A DNA stretch of 6,209 nt from an uncultured Candidatus Woesearchaeota archaeon (GCA_903891505.1 CAITEO010000074.1:1-6209), one strand, 5' to 3'; positions 1-6,009 are shown, counted from the stretch's first letter. The notes: generated by a model from the letters alone, not told the origin. Made by a program: numbers and translations.

Positions 1-110
1 ACCAATTATTTTTATATACTAAGTTAATTAATAAACTAAGCTAAAAAGTAAGTTAAATAACTTACTTGATTAATTTAACTTATTAAACTTATTTAACTAA
101 GCTAAGTTAA
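1..110. repeat. AT-rich block of nested inverted repeats
   Basis: This stretch is almost pure A/T and contains overlapping dyads. A perfect 10-bp inverted repeat (arms 46-55 and 58-67, 2-nt loop) sits inside a longer imperfect one (arms about 20-40 and 61-82). An imperfect 18-bp palindrome lies at 93-110. The heptamer AAGTTAA occurs forward at 21-27, 50-56 and 104-110 and reversed at 75-81, and an 11-bp direct repeat occurs at 34-44 and 95-105. No reading frame of useful length crosses it. It could be the termination zone of a gene left of the window, a binding-site cluster, or low-complexity spacer; the sequence does not decide. Confidence 0.5.
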
Positions 111-138
111 CTATATTATTCATCACTCTCATCTAAAG

Positions 139-146
139 TTTATAAA
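139..146. promoter_or_regulatory. orphan TATA-like box
   Basis: The octamer TTTATAAA is a good archaeal TATA box and is self-complementary, so it could direct transcription either way. On the plus strand the predicted start would be near 168, inside the spacer before the SRP RNA. On the minus strand it would be near 117, where the nearest ATG (A at 123) opens only 8 codons. It may be an upstream tandem promoter for the SRP RNA or a chance match in AT-rich DNA. Confidence 0.3.
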
Positions 147-204
147 TGTTTCTGCAGAAAATATACATACTTCCCAGCCAGAACATCGCTTGATTCTCTT
201 AACA

Positions 205-213
205 TTTATAAAT
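205..213 (+). promoter_or_regulatory. TATA box of the SRP RNA gene
   Basis: TTTATAAAT is centred about 26 nt before the GCUAGCC that begins the recognisable SRP RNA, the standard archaeal TATA-to-start distance. It is the same spacing seen before the three complete minus-strand genes of this window. It probably also drives the downstream JAMM gene by readthrough. Confidence 0.75.
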
Positions 214-233
214 AGAAATCCTTTTCTTCGATT

Positions 234-503
234 GCTAGCCTGGGGCGGTAGCCGTGCCTTGTTACATCAAACCGGCTTTACGGATGGGGCGAAGCCCGAG
301 AGGAGGTCTGCTCGTAGTAGCCAGTCCATATCGGACCCGCGATCTCCTGTCCCTCTTGGTCGTGATTTTAGAGAATCTGGTCAGGTCAGGAATGAAGCAG
401 CCATAACCTAGAGTCGTGGCGTTTGAGGGGTTGCAGGAAGGAGGAATGACTTGGAACTAACTGTCTGCTAAGAGTGTGATCCACTTTCGGGCGTGCACTT
501 TTC
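234..503 (+). ncRNA. ffs: archaeal signal recognition particle (7S) RNA
   Basis: This is the RNA scaffold of the signal recognition particle, which binds SRP54 and SRP19 and targets nascent membrane and secreted proteins to the translocon. Helix 8 is unmistakable: a GGAA tetraloop at 389-392 closed by UCA/UGA, then the CAGG (382-385) and AGCA (396-399) strands of the SRP54-binding internal loop, closed by UCUGG with CCUAGA. The 5' Alu domain shows the UGUNR turn as UGUUA at 260-264 and a helix 3 stem (AGCCG 250-254 with CGGCU 273-277). Helix 5 is supported by GCCCGAG (294-300) pairing with UUCGGGC (486-492) and by UAGUAG pairing with CUGCUA. The tract is GC-rich against AT-rich flanks. The ends are inferred: the 5' end from the TATA box, the 3' end from the T-run after 498. 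Helix 1 looks short and weak. Confidence 0.93.
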
Positions 504-506
504 TTA
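498..506 (+). terminator. weak T-rich end of SRP RNA
   Basis: A short run, CTTTTCTTA, follows the last SRP helix strand. Archaeal polymerase can stop at T-runs, but this one is brief. The next gene starts at 520 without an evident promoter, so termination here is probably partial, or the 3' end is made by processing. Confidence 0.35.
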
Positions 507-509
507 AAT

Positions 510-513
510 GAGG
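510..513 (+). promoter_or_regulatory. Shine-Dalgarno site that decides the JAMM gene start
   Basis: GAGG lies 6 nt before the ATG at 520. The alternative in-frame ATG at 508 overlaps this motif and has no Shine-Dalgarno sequence or TATA box at a useful distance. This favours the start at 520 and fits a gene translated from a leadered (readthrough) transcript, unlike the leaderless genes elsewhere in the window. Confidence 0.5.
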
Positions 514-519
514 AAGAAC

Positions 520-1110
520 ATGTCTGATGAAAAAAATAAACACAAACCGAAATCTGTAGAGGAAGATCTGCAAGGAATATATGAACATGATCTTCTTGAT
601 GAAAATAAAAAAAGAATGCATCCAAAGTTGAGAAAAACTTTTATTATAATAATAGGAATATTTTCCATTCTATTGATTCTTTCTTTTTTATATCTAGAGT
701 TTCCACTTTTTGGAATAATTTGGGGGCAAATGGAGTCAAAACCATTGCAGCAAAACGCAATCTTTGTTGGAAACATCACTGTCTTTTTTGATGCTGCTGC
801 TCTTAACACAATACAAACAGAGTATGCAAATAATCAAAAGGCCGAGACTAGTCTTTGTCTGCTCGGCAGCATTCAGGACAATTATTATCATATAACAAGC
901 GCATACAAACCAGTAATAATTACTCAATCATTTAGCCAAGTTACATTCGTTCCATGTTCAAATGATACAATAATAATGTTTCACACACACCCATACAAGA
1001 GTTGCATCGCCTCAGATGTTGATTTAAACACATTAAAAGAAAATAAATTGAACAATCCTTATTTACTTATGATTATAATGTGTGAACCGTCGAGATTTTC
1101 TATTTACTGA
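520..1110 (+). CDS. membrane-anchored JAMM/MPN-family metalloprotease-like protein
   Basis: The 196-aa protein has a hydrophilic N-terminus, one transmembrane helix (about residues 41-59) and a C-terminal domain with the JAMM zinc signature: E109 in ETSLCLLGS, then H155-T-H157-P, six residues, S165-x-x-D168. All catalytic and zinc-binding positions of the family (isopeptidases of the Rpn11/CSN5/AfJAMM type) are present. The chain ends at the last expected core strand (RFSIY), so the domain looks compact but complete. Lys/Arg-rich residues just before the helix (KKRMHPKLRK) predict by the positive-inside rule that the JAMM domain faces outward; it carries four cysteines (113, 146, 162, 188). 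The substrate is unknown: ubiquitin-like proteins are the usual targets, but an external domain would need another one. The gene directly follows the SRP RNA and its last 7 bp overlap the end of a convergent gene. An ATG at 508 would add four residues. Confidence 0.8.
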   Translation: MSDEKNKHKPKSVEEDLQGIYEHDLLDENKKRMHPKLRKTFIIIIGIFSILLILSFLYLEFPLFGIIWGQMESKPLQQNAIFVGNITVFFDAAALNTIQTEYANNQKAETSLCLLGSIQDNYYHITSAYKPVIITQSFSQVTFVPCSNDTIIMFHTHPYKSCIASDVDLNTLKENKLNNPYLLMIIMCEPSRFSIY

Positions 1111-1499
1111 AAGTTCACATTGGGATCTTTTGCTAATTCGTCAGCTGTTTTTAGCTGGTAGTGGTTGATTATATAATCCATAACTCTTCCGGGAAGAGCA
1201 TTAATAGCAAAATTAACTGTATGTCTAGATTTTTTTTCGAATTTATCTACTTCTGTTACACTAAGACGCTCAGGAAGTTTATTTTTCTGATAATATATTG
1301 CACCTGCAGTTCTAAACATGCTATTATATTCAGTCCCATGATGCCATTTGTTTGTCGAGTGTAAATCTATTTCTACAACAAATCCATTTTCAACAAGTAG
1401 TTTTAAACGTCCAAGATTTAGATACTCTTCATGTTTTCCTTGAGCATTTATTCCTAAATCTGTGTAAACTATGTGCATTCTATCTCTTACTGGAGTCAT
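1104..1499 (-). CDS. hypothetical protein, 131 aa
   Basis: I do not recognise this protein. It has no signal peptide, transmembrane segment or cysteine, and it reads as a soluble alpha/beta protein. It opens with a probable strand (MHIVYTDLG), followed by a segment rich in polar and aromatic residues (EIDLHSTNKWHHGTEY, about residues 43-58) and a helical C-terminal third (VMDYIINHYQLKTADELAKD). The His/Asp cluster in the middle might bind metal or nucleic acid, but that is speculation. The start at the ATG with A at 1499 is favoured over M8 because a TATA box lies about 26 nt upstream, implying a leaderless mRNA. Its stop overlaps the 3' end of the convergent JAMM gene. An uninterrupted frame with its own promoter and normal composition supports a real gene. 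Confidence 0.7.
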   Translation of the reverse strand: MTPVRDRMHIVYTDLGINAQGKHEEYLNLGRLKLLVENGFVVEIDLHSTNKWHHGTEYNSMFRTAGAIYYQKNKLPERLSVTEVDKFEKKSRHTVNFAINALPGRVMDYIINHYQLKTADELAKDPNVNFQ

Positions 1500-1520
1500 A
1501 TTCTATAGAAATCTTAACTT

Positions 1521-1530
1521 ATTTTTAAAT
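1521..1530 (-). promoter_or_regulatory. TATA box for the 131-aa gene
   Basis: On the minus strand this reads ATTTAAAAAT, centred 26-27 nt before the A of the ATG at 1499. This predicts a leaderless transcript starting at or next to the start codon. Confidence 0.6.
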
Positions 1531-1540
1531 CTTTCTATTT

Positions 1541-1559
1541 ATCACCACTGATAAGTGAT
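1541..1559. other. small dyad after the FabH-like gene
   Basis: ATCAC (1541-1545) and GTGAT (1555-1559) form a short inverted repeat just past the stop of the FabH-like gene and upstream of the promoter of the 131-aa gene; CACT/AGTG inside it offers an alternative pairing. It could be part of a termination zone or a small operator. It is short enough to be chance. Confidence 0.3.
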
Positions 1560-1565
1560 TAATAT

Positions 1566-2624
1566 TTATTTCTTGAATAGATTGACGTCGTACGTATTTC
1601 TTTTTATGTACGCGCCATAATTCTTTCCAGCACCAAATACCACATAAAGCCCTATTTGTCCGTCGACAAGAACTTTTTGTTCTATGAAGTAATTTTCAGT
1701 TAGCGCCGTTGAAGCTGTTGATGTGTTAGCATACATAGCCACATTTTGAAGCATCAATCCCTTGAATCCTTTTTTTACAAGCGAACTATTAGTATTATCA
1801 ATTATCCTCAAATTTGCATTGTGAGGAACAATATAGTCTATATCATCCAAAGTCATGTCTGCCTTTTTCAGAACTTCGAATATCGCCTTCTCCATCGCTT
1901 TTACAGCGAATTTAAATATTTCTCTTCCCTCCATACCCATGTAGTTCTGCGCAACTGACTTCAAAATGAATTTACCTTCATCGTCTTTAGAAAGCCTCAT
2001 GCCTTGCTTAGGCTCAAGTCTTAAAAAACCATCTTTCCATTCAGGTTTTTGTTTGTCTCCAGCATCAAAACTACCGCACCTATACCCTGCATATATTCCC
2101 TTATAATCTGAGCTCTGAATAATCTTTGCAACGCCAGCATCTCCAAATAATATACACGTGTTTCTATTAGAATAATCAGTCATACTAGTAAGATGATCTC
2201 CTGCTATAAGCAATATTTTTTTTACATCTCCTGACAGTATTTCATTTCTCGCACTAATAATATTTCCAACATCACCAGAACATCCTGCAAACCTATCCTC
2301 ATACCACGCATTATCTATTTCTAACGCTTCTGCAATTTTCGCTGCGTGTTGCGGAAAACTTATCCCTTTGTCATGTTTATTTGTAGCAACTAAAACCATA
2401 TCTATTCCAATATCTTTCAGTTTTATTCCGAGTTTATTCTCCAAATCTTTAGCAGCTTCAATCCCCATCTCGACAACGCCTTTGTCGAACGATATCCGTC
2501 TAGTTGCTATTCCAGAACGCTCTCTTATCCATTCGTCGGATGTATCAACCATCTTCTCTAAATCAGAATTATACAATATATCAGGCGGCAAATAAATACC
2601 AGGTCTCGAAATTATTACTCCCAT
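1566..2624 (-). CDS. FabH-like (3-oxoacyl-ACP synthase III family) thiolase-fold ketosynthase
   Basis: The 352-aa protein belongs to the KAS III branch of the thiolase superfamily, which performs decarboxylative or Claisen condensation from an acyl-CoA starter. The catalytic triad is visible: C115 in AGCSGDVGNI, H268 in PHNANLRII and N300 in YANTSTAS. The CoA-binding N-terminal motif TSDEWIRERSGI (about 28-39), the NRNTCILFGD segment (153-162) and the C-terminal GAGKNYGA (331-338) match the usual FabH landmarks. It is about 35 residues longer than E. coli FabH, and the residue pair after the active cysteine's Ser is Gly-Asp where FabH usually has Gly-Phe, so substrate choice may differ. Archaeal HMG-CoA synthase shares this fold and size, but the motifs here are closer to FabH. 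Archaea generally lack fatty acid synthase, so the product is uncertain. The gene has its own TATA box and starts 45 nt after the leuS stop. Confidence 0.85.
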   Translation of the reverse strand: MGVIISRPGIYLPPDILYNSDLEKMVDTSDEWIRERSGIATRRISFDKGVVEMGIEAAKDLENKLGIKLKDIGIDMVLVATNKHDKGISFPQHAAKIAEALEIDNAWYEDRFAGCSGDVGNIISARNEILSGDVKKILLIAGDHLTSMTDYSNRNTCILFGDAGVAKIIQSSDYKGIYAGYRCGSFDAGDKQKPEWKDGFLRLEPKQGMRLSKDDEGKFILKSVAQNYMGMEGREIFKFAVKAMEKAIFEVLKKADMTLDDIDYIVPHNANLRIIDNTNSSLVKKGFKGLMLQNVAMYANTSTASTALTENYFIEQKVLVDGQIGLYVVFGAGKNYGAYIKRNTYDVNLFKK

Positions 2625-2645
2625 AGAGAGAAGAAATATTTATCC

Positions 2646-2653
2646 ATTTATAA
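2646..2653 (-). promoter_or_regulatory. TATA box for the FabH-like gene
   Basis: The minus strand reads TTATAAAT, centred 25-26 nt before the A of the ATG at 2624. It lies in the 45-nt gap after leuS, so the ketosynthase gene can be transcribed independently as a leaderless mRNA. No Shine-Dalgarno sequence precedes the ATG (TTCTCTCT). Confidence 0.65.
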
Positions 2654-2669
2654 TTATTACCATAAATAT

Positions 2670-5600
2670 CTATTTCACGACTATCGCTGGTTTTCCAGGC
2701 CACGCATTCTTCGCTTTAGGTTCCGTGGAATGATCCGCTTCTTCGACAATAATCGCGCAGTCAAATTCTTTCGCAAGTTCTACTCCACGCTCGTCAATAT
2801 TATCTTTCTCTTCTTTTGCAGATAAAACAATTTCTGGAATCTTTGATTGATCTTTTAGCATTCCAGGCAAGAGTTTCATAACTTCCTGTCCGTATTTTTT
2901 CATATCACTCGCAAGTAATTTTGCAGATATAGATTTGAAGTCTTTGCTTTCTGCAAATGCAACTTTAAATTCTTTCACAAAATGGTATTTCCAATCTTGA
3001 GATATAATAATTTTTATTTCAGCAGGGTTAGTCATATTTATTAATTTCAAGACATCAAATATATCTGATCTGAGCGATTCGTATTGTTTATCTAAATAAT
3101 CTATCTTTGAATCTATGAATTTCTCGTCATATTTTGGCCAATGCGATTGTACAATGAATTTCTTATTTCCAATTTTCTCCCACAATTCTTCTACAATGTG
3201 TGGACAAATAGGCGCAAGTAATTTTAAGCACATCTCGAAATCTTCTTTTGATATTTCCTGCTCTAGCGAGTCAAACAATTCTCTTATTTTTATCGTCGCA
3301 ATATTATAATTTAAAGACTCTATGTCTGCAGTGATTTCTTTTATTGCACTGTGAATCTTGCTCTTTGATCTCTTACTTGTTTCTCCAAATTTAACATTCT
3401 CCACATAGCTTATTACTTTATTCAAGAATCGCACACTTCCTTCGACGCCTTTGTCGCTCCAATTTATGTCCTTATCAGGACTTGCAACACTAACAAGGAA
3501 TAATCGCACTGCATCAAGTCCGTATTTTTCCGAGACGACTTCTGGAACCACAACATTACCTTTTGATTTTGACATCTTCTCACCGTCAGGTCCTTGAAGC
3601 ATTCCTTGATTGAACAATCTTATTGCAGGCTCATTGAATTTTAATAATCCTAAATCTCGAAGGAACTTCGTGTAGAATCTGATGTAAATTAAATGCATGC
3701 AGGCATGTTCTTTTCCACCTATGTAGAAATCAACAGGACACCATTCATTTGCAATTTTCTCGTCGAATATTTTATCCTCATTCTTTGGATCTGTGTATCT
3801 TAAGTAGTACCAGGATGAATTTACGAATGTATCCATTGTATCTGTTTCGCGCGTCGCTGGTCCGTTACATTTCTGACAAGTTGTGTTTGTAAATGGCGCG
3901 TGATCTATTAGTGGATTTTTTACATCTGAGAAAATTACATTGTCAGGCAATTCTACTGGTAAATCTTTTTCAGGAACAGGAACTGCTCCGCATTTGTCGC
4001 AGTAGATAATAGGAATTGGTGTTCCCCAGAATCTCTGACGTGAAATTAACCAATCTCGTAATCTGAAGTTTGTTATCTTTCGACCAATACCCATCTTCAA
4101 GAGTTCTTGCGTTATTTTTTCTTTCGCATCAACGCTTGCGAGTCCGTCGAACTTTCCTGAATTGATTAGTGTTCCATAGTCGGTGAATGCACAACCACCT
4201 GATAGATAGGATTTCCATACAAAATTCTGGCAATCAATATTCAAATATTTGTCAACATCTTTTTTGTCTAGCCAAAGTCCTTCTTGTTCATGATTAGGTT
4301 CCTCAGATATCTTACCTCTTTTTTCTGATGCCAATTCAACAAGGAATGTTTTTTGACAGGTAGCGCGGTTAACATCCTTGTGGGGTGCGAAGAATTTTGA
4401 GAACACTTCAAAACTAACTTCTCTTACTGATTTGACGTCTAAGTATCCTGTTTCTTCTTTAACTTCACGAATGACTGCCTGCTCAGGTGTTTCACCTTCT
4501 TCTATTCCTCCGCCTGCAAATGTGTGCCAATTGAACTTTTTCCAAGTTATACAGTAATACTTATCATCTTTCCAATGTTTTACGATTCCAAAAACAGTGA
4601 CTCTCTCTCCTGTTTTTTTGTCCTCTCTAAATGCATATGGTCCTTTATCTGTTATGAACGTAGGCGCGATTACTTGTTTTATCGGAATATCATATTTCTT
4701 TGCGAATTCGAAGTCTCTTTGGTCGTGCGCAGGTACTGCCATGACCATTCCAGATCCATAATCTGCAAGAACAAAGTTTCCTGCATAAACTGGAACTTTT
4801 TCTTTTGTAAATGGATGGATTGCGTAACTGCCTGTAAAAACTCCTTCCTTTTCCATTTGATCTATGTCTTCTTGTTTTGTTGAGTGCAATCCATCAATAA
4901 ATTTGTCGACGGCTGCTTTTTGTTCTTTTGTTACAAGCTCGTTCAATCTTGGATGCTGCGCTGAAACAACAAGGAACGTAACTCCAAAGAGCGTATCTGG
5001 ACGTGTCGTGAATATTTTCCAACTCTCTCCATTAATTTTGAACTCTATCTCCGTCCCGTGGCTTTTGCCTATCCAGTTTCGCTGGAGTTTTTTTATTAAA
5101 TCAGGCCACAATGCAAGTTCTGGCGAGTCGAGTCCTTCATATAATTCATCAGCATAAGCTGTTGTCTTGAAAAACCATTGGTTTAGATTTTTTACAACAA
5201 CCTCTGTATCTTCATGTCTCCAACATTTTCCATTATGAACTTGCTCATTTGCAAGTACAGTGTTGCATTTCGGACACCAATTTACTGGAGATTGTTTTTT
5301 GTACGCAAGTCCTTTTTCGTACATTTTCAAAAATAACCATTGATCCCATTTGTAATAATCGGGTTTATGGGTTTGAACCATTCGATCCCAATCATACGAA
5401 AGACCGAGTCCTTTCATCTGCTTGATGTAATTCTTAATAGCGTCTTCCGTGAATTTTTTCGGGTGAGATTTTGCTTTTATTGCAGCATTCTCTGCTGGAA
5501 GTCCGAATGAGTCGAAACCCATTGGATGAAGTACATCGTAGCCCTGCATTATTTTGAATCTTGTGAATATGTCTCCGATTGTGTAGTTCAATGCATGACC

Positions 5601-5786
5601 CATGTGAAGCCCTGCTGCTGATGGATAGGGAAACATCTCAAGAACATAGAATTTTTTTTTCGAACTGCCCTTAGCATGAAAGACTTTGTGCTCTTCCCAC
5701 TCTTTTTGCCACTTCTCTGCTACTTGCTTGTGGTTGAACTCTTTTCGTTCAGCACTTGTCTCTGTACTCCTCTCTACTCCTGCCAT
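2670..5786 (-). CDS. leuS: leucyl-tRNA synthetase, bacterial-type, with an inserted Nudix domain
   Basis: The 1038-aa class Ia enzyme attaches leucine to tRNA-Leu in the cytoplasm. Landmarks in order: the HIGH motif as HMGH (61-64) in a bacterial-style context (HPMGFDSFGLPAENAAI); a zinc knuckle (C171, C174, C188, H191); the CP1 editing domain with FTTRPDTLFG (259-268) and AVPAHDQRD (350-358), including the conserved editing aspartate D355; a Nudix domain (about 376-526); the return to LeuRS at GTLINSGKFDGL; a second Cys cluster (C596, C599, C637, C640); KMSKS (737-741); and an anticodon-binding helical domain (about 780-890). The C-terminal about 150 residues lack the bacterial VNGKxRG domain and instead resemble archaeal LeuRS (QDWKYHF near 930, KYGQEVMKLLP, and an ending AWPGKPAIVV). 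Usual bacterial length is about 800-900. The ATG at 5786 is favoured by a TATA box 26 nt upstream. Confidence 0.97.
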   Translation of the reverse strand: MAGVERSTETSAERKEFNHKQVAEKWQKEWEEHKVFHAKGSSKKKFYVLEMFPYPSAAGLHMGHALNYTIGDIFTRFKIMQGYDVLHPMGFDSFGLPAENAAIKAKSHPKKFTEDAIKNYIKQMKGLGLSYDWDRMVQTHKPDYYKWDQWLFLKMYEKGLAYKKQSPVNWCPKCNTVLANEQVHNGKCWRHEDTEVVVKNLNQWFFKTTAYADELYEGLDSPELALWPDLIKKLQRNWIGKSHGTEIEFKINGESWKIFTTRPDTLFGVTFLVVSAQHPRLNELVTKEQKAAVDKFIDGLHSTKQEDIDQMEKEGVFTGSYAIHPFTKEKVPVYAGNFVLADYGSGMVMAVPAHDQRDFEFAKKYDIPIKQVIAPTFITDKGPYAFREDKKTGERVTVFGIVKHWKDDKYYCITWKKFNWHTFAGGGIEEGETPEQAVIREVKEETGYLDVKSVREVSFEVFSKFFAPHKDVNRATCQKTFLVELASEKRGKISEEPNHEQEGLWLDKKDVDKYLNIDCQNFVWKSYLSGGCAFTDYGTLINSGKFDGLASVDAKEKITQELLKMGIGRKITNFRLRDWLISRQRFWGTPIPIIYCDKCGAVPVPEKDLPVELPDNVIFSDVKNPLIDHAPFTNTTCQKCNGPATRETDTMDTFVNSSWYYLRYTDPKNEDKIFDEKIANEWCPVDFYIGGKEHACMHLIYIRFYTKFLRDLGLLKFNEPAIRLFNQGMLQGPDGEKMSKSKGNVVVPEVVSEKYGLDAVRLFLVSVASPDKDINWSDKGVEGSVRFLNKVISYVENVKFGETSKRSKSKIHSAIKEITADIESLNYNIATIKIRELFDSLEQEISKEDFEMCLKLLAPICPHIVEELWEKIGNKKFIVQSHWPKYDEKFIDSKIDYLDKQYESLRSDIFDVLKLINMTNPAEIKIIISQDWKYHFVKEFKVAFAESKDFKSISAKLLASDMKKYGQEVMKLLPGMLKDQSKIPEIVLSAKEEKDNIDERGVELAKEFDCAIIVEEADHSTEPKAKNAWPGKPAIVVK
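4209..4661 (-). other. Nudix hydrolase domain inserted in LeuRS CP1
   Basis: About 150 codons (residues about 376-526) interrupt LeuRS between PIKQVIAP and the conserved FTDYGTLINSGKFDGL that closes the editing domain. Bacterial LeuRS normally has only a short linker there. Residues 426-448 (positions 4443-4511) match the Nudix box GX5EX7REUXEEXGU at every fixed position: G426, E432, R440, E441, E444, E445, G447. The usual Nudix strand precedes the box (VTVFGIVKHW) and the end strand follows (EGLWLDKKDVDKYL), so the whole fold appears present and potentially catalytic, hydrolysing a nucleoside diphosphate linked to another group. The reading frame is unbroken on both sides. Confidence 0.92.
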
Positions 5787-5808
5787 ACATCAGAGGTGCA
5801 AATCATTG

Positions 5809-5816
5809 TTTAAATA
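5809..5816 (-). promoter_or_regulatory. TATA box for leuS
   Basis: The minus strand reads TATTTAAA, preceded by an A-rich BRE-like stretch (CAAAACA), and is centred 26-27 nt before the A of the ATG at 5786. It predicts a leaderless leuS mRNA. The short sequence before the ATG (ACCTCTGATGT) holds no Shine-Dalgarno motif. Confidence 0.65.
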
Positions 5817-5898
5817 TGTTTTGGGAAATAGAATATAGACTGCAAGTATCTATTGCTGTTCTTTACTATTATTAATTTATTTTTTTCACAACACTCTC

Positions 5899-5940
5899 TG
5901 CGCTGCGTGCAGCATTGCCCGCCATTGGCGGGTTTATTTT
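5899..5940. other. GC-rich double-hairpin island in the leuS-rpoN spacer
   Basis: Within a strongly AT-rich 246-nt spacer a 35-nt GC-rich patch holds two adjacent hairpins: GCTGC/GCAGC (5902-5906 and 5909-5913) and CCCGCC/GGCGGG (5918-5923 and 5927-5932, 3-nt loop). On the plus strand the second hairpin is followed by TTTATTTT, like an intrinsic terminator, but no plus-strand gene precedes it. A longer imperfect dyad encloses both (a TTCACAA-side arm at about 5875-5891 and TTGTGGAAATAAAT at 5939-5952). It may be a small RNA, a processing signal for the rpoN transcript, or a dispersed hairpin repeat. Confidence 0.5.
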
Positions 5941-6009
5941 GTGGAAATAAATATCAGAGAAATATTATTAAGATTAAAATCTAAATATTGCAATCGACAT
6001 TAAATAAAT

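Noticed and set aside
115..146. Minus-strand leaderless gene starting at the ATG with A at 123
   Set aside because: The frame closes after eight codons and the TATA spacing is only about 20 nt.
190..411. 73-codon open frame on the plus strand
   Set aside because: It lies across the SRP RNA, and its sequence is explained by conserved RNA structure; the starting ATG-like codon also precedes the SRP 5' end.
508..519. Upstream ATG for the JAMM gene
   Set aside because: It overlaps the GAGG that precedes the ATG at 520 and has no ribosome-binding or leaderless promoter support. It remains possible and would add only four residues.
386..927. Three minus-strand open frames of 63 to 101 codons
   Set aside because: They are antisense to the SRP RNA and the JAMM gene, show no domain, and the plus-strand JAMM reading has a clear catalytic motif.
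1161..2595. Plus-strand open frames inside the 131-aa and FabH-like genes
   Set aside because: They are complementary shadows of well-supported minus-strand genes, with no promoters or recognisable motifs.
4209..4661. Separate Nudix gene or assembly junction inside leuS
   Set aside because: The frame is continuous, codon use does not change, and the LeuRS sequence resumes at exactly the expected conserved residues, so an in-frame domain insertion is the simpler reading.
3115..5157. Plus-strand open frames opposite leuS (up to 119 codons)
   Set aside because: They are Cys/Phe/Ser-rich translations typical of antisense frames over a long AT-rich gene.
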